64,000 nt of DNA, taken from contig NZ_CP035311.1 of assembly GCF_004114795.1 (NCBI RefSeq), forward strand, positions 1,612,001 through 1,676,000, read 5' to 3'. The position numbers and the translations under genes are program-made. The DNA is from Janthinobacterium sp. 17J80-10 (lineage in GTDB: Bacteria; Pseudomonadota; Gammaproteobacteria; Burkholderiales; Burkholderiaceae_D). This document shows, in pieces, positions 36,218 through 44,596 of the stretch (positions are counted from its first letter, which is position 1; each line of letters begins with the position of its first letter). The notes under the pieces were generated by a model, which was given only the letters and a program-made list of their open reading frames with translations, was not told where the DNA came from and ran no database searches.

Positions 36218-37354
36218 CTACAGGAATACGAGTCGGAAGCGCAGCGCCCCCACGACATGCCAGAACACGCCTATCGGGGGTAATAACAGCGAAGTCCCAA
36301 TGATGCCGAAGATGTTGACTGCGGATTTTTCAGCGCCTCTCAGGCGTTGAAGGCATAAATGCGCCGTAAGCAACGTCCAGGTCGCAGTGGCAAGGAGAAA
36401 TAGAAAGATATTGTGCAGAATCAATGCACCGGAAATGCATAGAAGCGCCATGACGATCGCAGGATAGTGCCACGGCATATGCCGTCGAATTCTCTTGTGT
36501 TTTATGCGAGGATGCTTCCTGTAAAGCAGTGCCTCGAACTGGGTGTTTTTCTGTTGCTGCAGACTCGATGCCCAATAAGTCATTTCAGCAGGATGCTGGA
36601 CTACAGCGAGTGGTGCTTCGCCAATTGCCGCGTCGGCTTCCAGCAAGCGTAAATAGAGATCGGCATCATCGCGTCCGGCATTGCCAAAGCGTTCATCGAA
36701 ACCGCCCAGGTCTTCCAGCACCCGTCGCAGGCAAAAGCAGTTAAAGCTGGCAAACTCGGCGCTCTCCCGAGTTTTGTCTGCTCCCTCATGTGCTTTCGTA
36801 ACCTCGGAAAATGTGTTGAGGCTTGTTCCTCGCACTGCCTGCTTGGTGCCGTCAAATGCGCGCAAACCCTGTTTTAACCAGTCTGCATCGGGAATGGAGT
36901 CTTCTTCGGTAAACGCAACAATCGCCCCGCGAGCAATTTGCCAGCCATGATTTCGTGCCGCGGCGGCACCCGTCTTTGTATCGACAGGCAGGTAAATGAG
37001 ACAGGGTTTGTTTCCAAACTGATTCAAGTGATTTTCCACGACTTCACGGCTGGCATTACTGGGGGCGCTGTCGACCACGATGATTTCATATTGGCAAAAC
37101 GGCAGTGTCTGACGCATGAGTGCAGCAAGACAGCGATTCAGGAGCCCCGGGTTGCCGTGCGCAGGCACCACGGCAGAGACGACGATACTGCGTTTGCGCG
37201 AATTCCAGATGGGCTGAATGGAGGCCGCGCGAGCTGGCTGGTTCAAGGCCCTGTCGAGCAAGGCATTGGCAGGCTGGGCGGCGCGGATTTTTTTCTGCTT
37301 GCCGGTATTGCGGGGGCAACAGGATTTTCCGGGGAAGGCAATGATTTTCGCCAT
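36218..37354 (-). CDS. Family 2 glycosyltransferase with C-terminal membrane segments
   Basis: A 378-residue protein. The GT-A domain begins VSAVVPAHGNPGLLNRCLAALMRQTL. EIIVVDSAPSNAS and GAAAARNHGWQIARGAIVAFTEEDS follow, with EEDS in place of the usual DxD-type DDD. GGFDERFGNAGRDDADLYLRL matches the acceptor-side motif of GT2 enzymes. Two or more C-terminal hydrophobic segments (YPAIVMALLCISGALIL, IFGIIGTSLLLPPIGVFWHVVG) anchor it in the membrane. It probably adds sugar to a lipid or surface glycan. ATG 37354 is chosen; an in-frame start at 37408 exists. It is transcribed against its neighbours. Confidence 0.8.
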   Translation of the reverse strand: MAKIIAFPGKSCCPRNTGKQKKIRAAQPANALLDRALNQPARAASIQPIWNSRKRSIVVSAVVPAHGNPGLLNRCLAALMRQTLPFCQYEIIVVDSAPSNASREVVENHLNQFGNKPCLIYLPVDTKTGAAAARNHGWQIARGAIVAFTEEDSIPDADWLKQGLRAFDGTKQAVRGTSLNTFSEVTKAHEGADKTRESAEFASFNCFCLRRVLEDLGGFDERFGNAGRDDADLYLRLLEADAAIGEAPLAVVQHPAEMTYWASSLQQQKNTQFEALLYRKHPRIKHKRIRRHMPWHYPAIVMALLCISGALILHNIFLFLLATATWTLLTAHLCLQRLRGAEKSAVNIFGIIGTSLLLPPIGVFWHVVGALRFRLVFL

Positions 37355-37591
37355 ACGTATGATCCATTTGAAAAAGCTGCCTTGATTCCATATGACTGGA
37401 CATAGCAATTCTCGTTCCGGCTTTTCACTTGCATGTGTGGCGACAGCTTGATGTAGGTGGCAATTCGCGCCTCTTGCACGAAAAAAGAAAATTGTCCGCG
37501 TGTTTGTCGGAGGGGAACCGTCGCTTAAACAATTGCCACGCTTTCCAGTCTAATAAAAGTAGTCAGGGGGTTGAGGCGAGAGGAGCGATCC

Positions 37592-38431
37592 ATGGTCATA
37601 ATCGAACGATCGATCGAGGTGAATGTGCCGGTAAGCCTTGCATATCGCGAACTGAGCCAGTTCGAAGAGTTCCCCCGGTTTATGAAAGGCGTACATTCCG
37701 TGCATCAGCTGGACGCTGCCCATTTGCACTGGCGCGCCGAAAGGGGCGGGAAGGAAATGGAATGGGATGCCGAAATCACCGAGCATATTCCGGAGCAGCG
37801 CATTGCCTGGCGCAACACCAACGGTCCGCGCAGCGAAGGCAGGGTTCTGTTTGAAGCGCTGGAGCCCGAAAAAACCCGGATTTGCCTTTCCATGGAAACC
37901 GACGAGGAGAGTATGGACAAGCCCGGAGGGCAGAATGCTTATCTCCCCCATGACGAAGGAGATTTGGCACGCTTCAAAAAAATGATTGAAAGCAAAGTGC
38001 GTGCGGACGGCCAGCGCGAAACAACCGTGTCACCGGGCGAAGCCCCGCTAAATAAAATTGGCCGCGCTCGTGCAGGCGCATTGGCAGCAGCGCCGCAGGC
38101 CTGGGTGCCGACGGTTGATCTTGTCCAGGATGCCGGCCAAATCTACATCAGCGTCGATTTGCCTGGTGTGAGCAAGCAGGACGTGCATATCGAAGTCGCT
38201 CGAGGCCAGTTGACAATCGAGGGCGATCGCCGCAGAACGTATGGGGCTGAGCTTGAAGAGCAAGTGCTGGGCGAATGCAAATATGGGCGGATCTTTCGTG
38301 CGATCACTTTGCCTGCCGGTGTGGACTCACAGTCAGGTGTGGCCAGGATGCAGGACGGCGTACTCGAAGTTACCTTCAAGATTGCTTCCGCCCCGGACTT
38401 GGCAAGACGCCTGGAAATTCAGGAGGAGTAG
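37592..38431 (+). CDS. Fusion of an SRPBCC domain and an Hsp20 (alpha-crystallin) domain
   Basis: A 279-residue single reading frame. Residues 1 to about 140 form an SRPBCC/polyketide-cyclase-like domain: SIEVNVPVSLAYRELSQFEEFPRFMKGV, then HWRAERGGKEMEWDAEITEHIPEQRIAWRN, then a C-terminal helix with DLARFKKMIESKV. After a linker of about 25 residues the Hsp20 domain follows: WVPTVDLVQDAGQIYISVDLPGVSKQDVHIEV, GQLTIEGDR and the GVARMQDGVLEVTFK strand. Hsp20 proteins hold unfolding proteins; SRPBCC folds bind hydrophobic ligands. Both are normally separate proteins. The ribosome site is AGGAG, with no sign of a frameshift. A stress chaperone with ligand or lipid binding is inferred. Confidence 0.85.
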   Translation: MVIIERSIEVNVPVSLAYRELSQFEEFPRFMKGVHSVHQLDAAHLHWRAERGGKEMEWDAEITEHIPEQRIAWRNTNGPRSEGRVLFEALEPEKTRICLSMETDEESMDKPGGQNAYLPHDEGDLARFKKMIESKVRADGQRETTVSPGEAPLNKIGRARAGALAAAPQAWVPTVDLVQDAGQIYISVDLPGVSKQDVHIEVARGQLTIEGDRRRTYGAELEEQVLGECKYGRIFRAITLPAGVDSQSGVARMQDGVLEVTFKIASAPDLARRLEIQEE

Positions 38432-38517
38432 CGCATGGCACTCGCGGCAATTCATCCAGCGTCATCAATGGAATGGCGGGTGGGCAGACATGTTCCTGCC
38501 TGCAGGGACTGTGCATC

Positions 38518-38805
38518 ATGACGGAACTAGTTGGCTGGCTCAGCGCAATCGTCCTTGCGCTGACCATCTCTTCGCAGGTCTACACGCAGTGGCGCACCAA
38601 GAGTAGTGCGGGGGTTGCAAACTGGTTTTTCATCGGACAAATGCTCGCTTCGCTGGGCTTCGTTGCCTACAGCATCTTGCTGGAAAACTGGGTTTTCGTC
38701 TGGACCAATGCCTTCAATTTCACGGCGGCCCTGCTGGGACATTCGATTCATCGCCATAACCGGCGCACCCAATGCCAGATCGCCCCAGTAAGGCAGGCGG
38801 ATTGA
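38518..38805 (+). CDS. Small PQ-loop / SemiSWEET-like membrane protein
   Basis: A 95-residue protein with three predicted membrane segments (LSAIVLALTISSQVYTQWRT, FFIGQMLASLGFVAYSILL, FVWTNAFNFTAALLGHSI). The QVYTQWRTKSSAGV segment matches the PQ-loop position and the third helix has the conserved Asn of SemiSWEET sugar carriers (TNAFNF). Such proteins work as dimers. The strict Pro-Gln pair is replaced by SQ, so transport of sugar is a guess. It follows the SRPBCC-Hsp20 gene after 86 bases. Confidence 0.7.
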   Translation: MTELVGWLSAIVLALTISSQVYTQWRTKSSAGVANWFFIGQMLASLGFVAYSILLENWVFVWTNAFNFTAALLGHSIHRHNRRTQCQIAPVRQAD

Positions 38806-39031
38806 TATCAGGCGGATGGGAATTTTTACCGCGGGCGGTAGTAACTACAACGCATCATTACCGACCACTGCTGCTTTTTTGGACTGCCGTTAGTCCTCGC
38901 GCCAGGCAGGCCGTGCCGTCATGCGAAGCCGGTTTGCGGCATTCGAGAGCAGACAGTCGTTGAGTCGTTATGATGAGCACAGTCACAATCAGTGCAGCCA
39001 ACGAACACGTCAGCTCTTGAAGGGGGTTTGC

Positions 39032-40093
39032 ATGGATGCGGGAGGTCATGCCTGTCGTCTGCTTGATGCTTGCGCGGCATCCGCGCGGCCAAAAATCGCG
39101 ATATTCCGAGCCATGCATCTGGGCGAGATGCTATGTGCCGTTCCCGTGTTCAGGGCATTGCGCACGGCCTTGCCTGCCGCCGACATCACATTGATCGGAT
39201 TGCCCTGGGCATCCAGTTTTGCCAAGCGATTTTCACAGTATATCGACAGTCATGTAGCCTTTCCGGGATTTCCGGGTTTACCTGGGCAGCCCGTGGACTT
39301 GCCGCGCTTGCCTGGCTTTATCGCCGACATGCAGCAGCAGAAATTCGATTGCGTGTTGCAAATGCATGGCAGCGGCGCCCTGACCAATCCTCTCATCCGG
39401 ACTTTCAATGCTGCGAGAAACGCAGGCTATTACCGGCAGGGCGATTACTGCCCGGATCCCCTGCATTTCATGCCCTGGGACGAAAGCCAGCACGACATCC
39501 TGCGATTGGCGCGTCTCATGGCGTTTCTTGGCGTTCCGGTATCCAGCCTCGAACTTGAGTTTCCACTGGCAGAGGCGGATTGGCAGGCACTGCGCGCCGG
39601 CCATTCGGCGTTGCCGGCGGCTGGGTCCTATGTCTGCATTCACCCAGGCGCACGCCTGCCTGCCCAGCGCTGGCCCGCTGCGCATTTCGCCGAAGTGGCA
39701 GACAGCCTGTCGGCGGAAGGATTGCAAGTCGTCCTGGTAGGCTCATCCCAGGAGCGCGGCATTGCCGCGGCGGTTCAGTCGCACATGGCCGGTCCCGCCT
39801 TGAACCTGGCCGGCACCCTCGGGTTGGGCGCATTTGCAGCACTGCTGGCCCAAGCCCGCCTGGTGATCTGCAACGATACCGGGATTGCCCATATTGCCGC
39901 TGCATTGCACACGCCTAGCCTGGCGCTGTCTCGTGATGGCGGCGCGCGGCGTTGGGCACCGCTCGACCGCCGCCGGCACCGTAGCGTGGATTCTGCTGCG
40001 GCTGAGCCAGGCTGCAGACACTCGTCCGCAAGTACGCTGGTGATGCGGCGGGTGCGCGAATTGCTGGACGATACGGGCATGCCGCTTGCATGA
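39032..40093 (+). CDS. Family 9 glycosyltransferase (heptosyltransferase-like)
   Basis: A 353-residue GT-B protein. The N-terminal part has KIAIFRAMHLGEMLCAVPVFRALRTALP, the usual opening of ADP-heptose:LPS heptosyltransferases. The C-terminal half has CIHPGARLPAQRWPAAHFAEVAD, VLVGSSQERGIA, NLAGTLGLGAFAALLAQARLVICNDTGIAHIAAAL, all typical of GT9. It likely adds a sugar to LPS core or another envelope glycan. ATG 39032 has a GGGGG-type ribosome site; longer in-frame starts lack one. The region 38806-39031 contains no other gene. Confidence 0.85.
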   Translation: MDAGGHACRLLDACAASARPKIAIFRAMHLGEMLCAVPVFRALRTALPAADITLIGLPWASSFAKRFSQYIDSHVAFPGFPGLPGQPVDLPRLPGFIADMQQQKFDCVLQMHGSGALTNPLIRTFNAARNAGYYRQGDYCPDPLHFMPWDESQHDILRLARLMAFLGVPVSSLELEFPLAEADWQALRAGHSALPAAGSYVCIHPGARLPAQRWPAAHFAEVADSLSAEGLQVVLVGSSQERGIAAAVQSHMAGPALNLAGTLGLGAFAALLAQARLVICNDTGIAHIAAALHTPSLALSRDGGARRWAPLDRRRHRSVDSAAAEPGCRHSSASTLVMRRVRELLDDTGMPLA

Positions 40094-40135
40094 ATAAAGT
40101 GCGTTTGCTTGCAGTAAATTTGACCGGGGATAACC

Positions 40136-40429
40136 ATGGAAAACAGTGCTCGGGATACGCCCCTCGCCAACAGGATGTTGACCTGTGGGATGGTGACCCA
40201 TGCAGCGCGGCTGGGAGTGTTCACCATGCTCGTACTGACGCTATCGGCTTGCGAGAGGCAGGGTGTGCCGCCATCCCCCGCAGACCCGGTCAAGCCGAAA
40301 ATGCAGGTTGGCAGGAACATGGGTGAAGTGCAAAAGGCAATCTATCATTACATCCGCCCAGTTCGCAAGGCATCGTCCTCGATGCAACCTGATCCCGCCG
40401 AAGGCCCAGGCGGGAGATTGCAGGTTTAG
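40136..40429 (+). CDS. Small putative lipoprotein
   Basis: A 97-residue open frame with a hydrophobic segment LGVFTMLVLTLSAC ending in a lipobox-like LSAC (Cys near residue 39). A short hydrophilic tail follows. The n-region is long from ATG 40136; ATG 40172 would give a more usual signal. I recognise no family. Its place 42 bases after the glycosyltransferase gene on the same strand supports expression. Confidence 0.45.
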   Translation: MENSARDTPLANRMLTCGMVTHAARLGVFTMLVLTLSACERQGVPPSPADPVKPKMQVGRNMGEVQKAIYHYIRPVRKASSSMQPDPAEGPGGRLQV

Positions 40430-40601
40430 CCAGGGGCAGCTACCACGGCTGCTCAGAGGCGTTGCTCCCACCATTGTAGAACCAGCATGCCGGACAAGTG
40501 TCGAAGTTCGAACGAGGACGTGTTTTGTCAGGAGACGAGTCGGGGCATTAAGCAGTTTTCCTTCCGCCGTTTCTTCAATGAAATTTTCCGGGTGGCGCCA
40601 C

Positions 40602-41336
40602 ATGATGAGTTTATTTTCCGACCGTCTGCAAGCGGGGCAACAACTGTCGGGTAGTCTTAAGGAGTATGCCGGCCGGCATGACATTATCGTGCTGGCCTTG
40701 CCGCGTGGCGGCGTGCCAGTCGCGTATTCCATCGCCAAAACGCTGCACGCCGCCCTGGATGTTTTTTTGGTCGGCAAGCTGGGAGTGCCTGGCCATGAAG
40801 ACCTCGCTCTTGGCGCAATCAGTAGCAGGGGCGTATGTGTGCTTCGGCCAGAGACCATCGCTTTGATGGACATTCCCGTGGATGCCATTGATGCCATCGC
40901 GCATAAGGAACTGCGAGAAATTAAGCGTCGTGAACGTGCCTATCACGGGATCCGGCCATCGCTTGATATCGAGGGTCGAGTTGTCATTGTGGTGGATGAC
41001 GGACTTGTGACCGGAGCGACCATGCTGGCTGCGGTACGGGCGCTGCGCCACGAGCATCCGGGCCAAATCATTGTTGCCGTGCCTGTGGCAACGGCAGAGT
41101 CCATTGCCGAACTTGAGGCGGAAGTGGATGCCTTATTCTGTCTTCAGGTGCCGGAGTGGATTGCTTCAGTCGGGCAATGCTATGACGAGCCTGGGTCGCC
41201 CGACGATGCCCAAGTCATCCAGTACCTCCAGAACGCTTCCGATTGGCTCAGCGAAGGCGAACAGGAGGTGGCAAGCGGCAGACTGCCTTATGCACCCGTG
41301 AATGCCCCGGCGGTTGGCCCTTCGCCCGGCGTGTGA
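40602..41336 (+). CDS. Phosphoribosyltransferase-family protein
   Basis: A 244-residue protein. The type I PRTase PRPP loop is visible as VVIVVDDGLVTGATMLAAV near residues 128-146, and the N-terminal LALPRGGVPVAYSIAKTLHAALDVFLVGKLG matches the family start. GVPGHEDLALGAISSRG is typical of the stand-alone putative phosphoribosyltransferases found in stress islands and sometimes fused to hydrolases. The substrate is unknown. ATG 40602 is chosen because the conserved region starts about 30 residues later; ATG 40578 is also in frame. About 170 bases upstream hold no clear gene. Confidence 0.85.
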   Translation: MMSLFSDRLQAGQQLSGSLKEYAGRHDIIVLALPRGGVPVAYSIAKTLHAALDVFLVGKLGVPGHEDLALGAISSRGVCVLRPETIALMDIPVDAIDAIAHKELREIKRRERAYHGIRPSLDIEGRVVIVVDDGLVTGATMLAAVRALRHEHPGQIIVAVPVATAESIAELEAEVDALFCLQVPEWIASVGQCYDEPGSPDDAQVIQYLQNASDWLSEGEQEVASGRLPYAPVNAPAVGPSPGV

Positions 41337-41390
41337 ACAGCATGTTGCGCAAAAAGAGTTCGCTACAGTTTTTTTCAGGAGGGATTCGTC

Positions 41391-42113
41391 ATGAAATCAT
41401 GTAGCACAGTGCTGGTTGCGCTGGGCATGCTTTCCTCAACGGCCTTGGCGCAAACGACCCGGCCAGAGCCACTGCCACTGCCAGAATCGTCTCGCATGCC
41501 CATGCCTGGCATGCGAAGTGACACGGTGCCTGCGACGCGCGTCACGCCGGCGACATCCTTTCCGCAGCAGCCTGCTGAAATGTCTTCAGGAAGTTCTGCC
41601 AATGAAGCCGGGGCTTCCCAAAGCACCGGGCAACTGATTACTCCTGCGATTGTCCAGTCTCGGCCAAATGCTGCCGGTGACGTTGGCATCAAGCCACAGA
41701 CAAAAAATGGTGTGAGATATCTGTGCGGGGGCGTCAGTGAAGATGAGTCAGCGTACATGAAAAAAATTGCTGCCAAGGACTACGACTTGATGATGACATT
41801 TGCCGAGAAGAGCGGTAATTATGTCGCAGATGTCGCGGTGGCAATCAAGGATGCGCGTGGCAAAACCTTGCTGGAGGCGACTTGCGATGGGCCAATCATG
41901 CTTGTGGATTTGCCCGCAGCAGGCGGCTACCGCATCCATGCTGAAACCGCCGGAAAAGCGATCGATCGCACTGTTCTGGTAAAGGGTGACAAAGGCCATT
42001 TACGACAACTTACCTTCGCATGGCCGAGCACTGGTGAGCGTTCCGCTACGGCAGAAAAGCGTTATGACGCTGGCCGGCGAAGTGCCGGCGGTGATGCAGA
42101 CACCGGAAAGTAA
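41391..42113 (+). CDS. Exported protein of unknown function
   Basis: A 240-residue protein with a signal peptide ending in ALA near residue 20. A Pro/Ser-rich low-complexity region follows to about residue 100. The C-terminal domain (VRYLCGGVSEDESAYMKKIAAKDYDLMMTFAEKSGNYVADVAVAIKD, then LPAAGGYRIHAETAGKAIDRTVLV) looks like a beta-sandwich, as in carboxypeptidase-regulatory-like domains. The two Cys, at about 107 and 165, could form a disulfide. The ribosome site AGGAGG is strong. Location should be periplasmic; function is not known. Confidence 0.75.
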   Translation: MKSCSTVLVALGMLSSTALAQTTRPEPLPLPESSRMPMPGMRSDTVPATRVTPATSFPQQPAEMSSGSSANEAGASQSTGQLITPAIVQSRPNAAGDVGIKPQTKNGVRYLCGGVSEDESAYMKKIAAKDYDLMMTFAEKSGNYVADVAVAIKDARGKTLLEATCDGPIMLVDLPAAGGYRIHAETAGKAIDRTVLVKGDKGHLRQLTFAWPSTGERSATAEKRYDAGRRSAGGDADTGK

Positions 42114-42170
42114 GGGGGAGGGTAACGCGTGCCCTCTGAATAGACGAATAGACGCGCCTTGAAGATTGCA

Positions 42171-42195
42171 GCATGCCATGCTGCTCATGGCATGC
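42171..42195. terminator. Hairpin between convergent genes
   Basis: GCATGCCATG (42171-42180) and CATGGCATGC (42186-42195) form a perfect 10-base stem with a CTGCT loop. On the plus strand a T6 run follows a few bases later, so it may end both the exported-protein and the entericidin-like transcripts. Confidence 0.5.
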
Positions 42196-42200
42196 CAGTA

Positions 42201-42344
42201 CTATTTTTTCACGTCGTCACTACCTTTTTGGATGGTTTCGCCACCGCGTTCAACGTCTTTGCCAAAGCCCTTGACAGTGTTGCAGGCGCTCAGACTCGTC
42301 AGGATTACCATAGTGCTCAAGAACAGCATTAGCGTTTTTTTCAT
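42201..42344 (-). CDS. Entericidin-like small lipoprotein
   Basis: A 47-residue peptide. It begins MKKTLMLFLSTMVILTSLSAC, a lipoprotein signal with its Cys at residue 21. The mature part, NTVKGFGKDVERGGETIQKGSDDVKK, has the entericidin A/B pattern (NTxxGxGxDxxxxGxxI). Entericidins are small outer-envelope lipoproteins linked to stationary phase and programmed lysis in E. coli, though many relatives have no shown role. The ribosome site GAGGA lies just upstream. Confidence 0.9.
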   Translation of the reverse strand: MKKTLMLFLSTMVILTSLSACNTVKGFGKDVERGGETIQKGSDDVKK

Positions 42345-42416
42345 TTTATCCTCGTGGCAAGTGGGGTGCTGGCTTCAGACTGCGGGCCAGCCTATCAAGT
42401 TACATAAAGTACTGCG

Positions 42417-42794
42417 TCATCGTATGCGGCGCTGTGCAATTGCGCGGGCCAGCATGGCGGCAATGCCAATGGCGGATCGGATCGCCTGATGGTTGCGCGA
42501 AAATGCCAGCGCCGCGCCGCTGCCCCTGTGTACCAGGGAACGGGCAGCCTGGCGCGGCCCGGGGCGCGTCGCCAGCACTGCACCCGTCAGCCCTAGAAGT
42601 GTCAGGTAAGGGTGGTCCCGAATCCATCGCATGGTTTTACTCCTCGGGAAGACATTATTTGTTGCGAGAGTCTCTGCAAGCGGCAATTCTTTTTCATCCT
42701 GGCCCAGCAGCATGCGTTGATAGGCAGTGCGACTCGCCTGCATCCGCTCCAGCAACGCTTGTTTTTCATCGGTCAGGGAATGGTGGGAACTCAC
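42417..42794 (-). CDS. YqjK-like small membrane-associated protein
   Basis: A 125-residue protein of unknown function, third gene of a tight minus-strand operon. The N-terminal half is helical and charged (DEKQALLERMQASRTAYQRML). A short hydrophobic segment WIRDHPYLTLLGLTGAVLA follows, and the C-terminus is basic. In E. coli the matching place behind yqjD and yqjE is held by yqjK, and the hydrophobic-segment pattern is similar. Assignment is mainly by position. It overlaps the previous gene by 4 bases. Confidence 0.6.
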   Translation of the reverse strand: MSSHHSLTDEKQALLERMQASRTAYQRMLLGQDEKELPLAETLATNNVFPRSKTMRWIRDHPYLTLLGLTGAVLATRPGPRQAARSLVHRGSGAALAFSRNHQAIRSAIGIAAMLARAIAQRRIR

Positions 42795-43171
42795 AAGCTC
42801 TCCTTGAGGACGTTGTAATCGCGCTGCAATTCACTTTTAAGCGTTGTGAGAGCAGATTCAGCATGATAGTGACGAACAAAGTACAGGGATGCCGCGGCCA
42901 GTAAAAAGTACAGCGCAACCACCAGCCAGGCTGCCTCACTGCGGTAGGGTGTATCCCACGCGGTGACGATGACTGCTACGCCGATGAAGGTGATGGCAAG
43001 CAAAGCCAGAAGGCCGGTCAAAACATAGGCGGCAACCTGTACGCCGACGCCTCGTCCCTGCAATTGCATTTCAATGCGCAACAGTTCCTTGTAATCATGC
43101 AGCCGATGCAACGCGATCGCATACAGCTTCCTGGATTTGCGCAGGGTGCTCAACATGGCCATTCCCGGCAT
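42791..43171 (-). CDS. YqjE-like phage-holin superfamily membrane protein
   Basis: A 126-residue protein with two membrane segments, VQVAAYVLTGLLALLAITFIGVAVIV and AAWLVVALYFLLAAASLYFV, flanked by charged helices (ALHRLHDYKELLRIEMQLQ, TLKSELQRDYNVLKESL). This is the layout of YqjE and related holin-superfamily proteins, usually encoded beside YqjD-type DUF883 proteins. It overlaps its neighbours by 1 base (TAATG) and 4 bases. Its function is unknown; it is not evidence for a phage here. Confidence 0.75.
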   Translation of the reverse strand: MPGMAMLSTLRKSRKLYAIALHRLHDYKELLRIEMQLQGRGVGVQVAAYVLTGLLALLAITFIGVAVIVTAWDTPYRSEAAWLVVALYFLLAAASLYFVRHYHAESALTTLKSELQRDYNVLKESL

Positions 43172-43593
43172 TAGCGACGATGGAGCAGCATGCCAAGCAC
43201 CATTCCCACTCCCGTTGCCACGGCGACCGACTGCAACGGCTTTTCACGCACATAGCCGGAGGTCGCGTCCATGCCGCGGTTGAGCTGCTGGCCGGCCTGG
43301 GTTGCCACGCCCTTGGCGGCGGCGCGCAACGAACTGAATTTGGACATCAGGCGCGAATATTCCTGGCGCAACTCGGCATCGGACAGGTTGGTGGCACGAC
43401 CCAGCAAGGTGTCCAGGTCGCTTTTGAGGTTGCCCAGCTCGGTTCGCAGCGAGGCGCCGGCGCGTTTGATGCCGCTTTTTCCGGAGACGCTTTCATCGTA
43501 ATCCGGCTGGGACAAGTCGTCCGCGTTACTGCCGAAATAGGGCGAATTCAAATCTGACGAAGTCGTCGAGGAAGAAGGGTACTCTGGATTCAT
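43171..43593 (-). CDS. DUF883 protein (YqjD/ElaB-like)
   Basis: A 140-residue protein. A disordered N-terminus of about 45 residues precedes a long amphipathic helix (LRTELGNLKSDLDTLLGRATNLSDAELRQEYSRLMSKFSSLRAAAKG). The C-terminal membrane anchor ends YVREKPLQSVAVATGVGMVLGMLLHRR, the typical DUF883 ending. E. coli relatives are C-tail-anchored inner-membrane proteins that bind ribosomes in stationary phase. It is the first gene of the yqjD/E/K-like operon. Confidence 0.9.
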   Translation of the reverse strand: MNPEYPSSSTTSSDLNSPYFGSNADDLSQPDYDESVSGKSGIKRAGASLRTELGNLKSDLDTLLGRATNLSDAELRQEYSRLMSKFSSLRAAAKGVATQAGQQLNRGMDATSGYVREKPLQSVAVATGVGMVLGMLLHRR

Positions 43594-43728
43594 GGAGATG
43601 CTCCTTGAGTCTGTCTGGTGGAAAAAATCGGCGAACGATTAAAACTGGCAGGTGATTTTCTGGCGCAACAGCTACCGTGCTCACACACATCATTACAACT
43701 GGTTTTCCCGGCGTTGCCTTGCGCTCGA

Positions 43729-44286
43729 TCAGGGTGGGGTGGATTGCGCATTGCCTGGCTGTGGCGCCGGACCGCCGGTCTGTGCGTCGGCGTAAGGCAG
43801 CGGCTTGCCATCCAGTGCATCCTGCAGTGTGGCTTCGGCTTGCGCGGTCAGCGAAGTGCGCAACAAGGTGCCGCCAAACTGCGACAGCTCGTGTATCACC
43901 TTGTCAGGCGTATAGCGGCGCGCGAGGATGAACAGGGCCGAGCTGTCCGGACGCAACTCTGCTGCCAGATTCTTCATGAATTCATCATTGATCCCATAGT
44001 CTGCAATGGCACCTGTCAGGGCACCGCTGCCGGCGCCGATGGCAGCGCCGAGCAGAGGATTCAGGAAAATCATGCCGATCAGGGCGCCCCAGAAAGTACC
44101 GGAGACTGCCCCAATCACCGGAATATTGACGGACTGGTGCAGGCGGATCCTGCCTTCTCGATCCTTGGTGACATAGGCGGCATCTTCCAGGTCGATCAGA
44201 TATTCGTTTTGCAGGCGCTGCATGGCATTGAGTACCTCGGCTGCCTTGCAGGCATCTCGATAGGCGACAGAAATGAGCTCGGACAT
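43729..44286 (-). CDS. DUF1269 membrane protein
   Basis: A 185-residue protein. After a ferredoxin-like N-terminal part (SELISVAYRDACKAAEVLNAMQRLQNEYLIDLEDAAYVTKDREGRIRLHQ) comes a Gly-rich double membrane hairpin (VIGAVSGTFWGALIGMIFLNPLLGAAIGAGSGALTGAIADYGI). NDEFMKNLAAELRPDSSALFILARR follows. This is the DUF1269 pattern, with unknown function. ATG 44286 has a good GAGGAG ribosome site. The tail is Pro/Gln-rich. Confidence 0.88.
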   Translation of the reverse strand: MSELISVAYRDACKAAEVLNAMQRLQNEYLIDLEDAAYVTKDREGRIRLHQSVNIPVIGAVSGTFWGALIGMIFLNPLLGAAIGAGSGALTGAIADYGINDEFMKNLAAELRPDSSALFILARRYTPDKVIHELSQFGGTLLRTSLTAQAEATLQDALDGKPLPYADAQTGGPAPQPGNAQSTPP

Positions 44287-44596
44287 GCGCAGGACTCCTC
44301 TGGAAATCATCTTGGGCGGCACGGCCTTCGGGCCGGGCAATGCAGAACATGCCTTTATTTTGCGGCATTTATTTTGCTTTTATACGACCTGACGCAAGCA
44401 ATAGAGCTATTGGGCCGAACAATCCGGCAACACGTCGGTCGATTATGACGAAACGATGACAAGCTGCGCCGTTGTGTATGCACGGCACGAAGATCGTCAT
44501 CTCCTACGTGCTGGCGATTAAGGGAAATAATTGCCAATTCCCCTGTTGATCTGTTCCGCTCGTTTTTGGAAAAGCCTTTAAGGAGGGACAAACTTA
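44287..44596 (+). other. Divergent intergenic region with a sigma-54-like element
   Basis: This 310-base region separates the DUF1269 gene from the sulfatase-like gene. At 44364-44377 a GG and a GC are exactly 10 bases apart and the -12 part reads TTGCT, in the plus direction. It lies about 220 bases before the sulfatase-like start. The TTTATTTTGC sequence occurs twice nearby, and apart from GG/GC the match is weak. No gene is seen. Confidence 0.35.

Noticed and set aside
42791-43171. Phage holin
   Set aside because: The protein lies in a yqjD/yqjE/yqjK-like operon; the holin-superfamily name reflects shape only, and no lysis genes are near.
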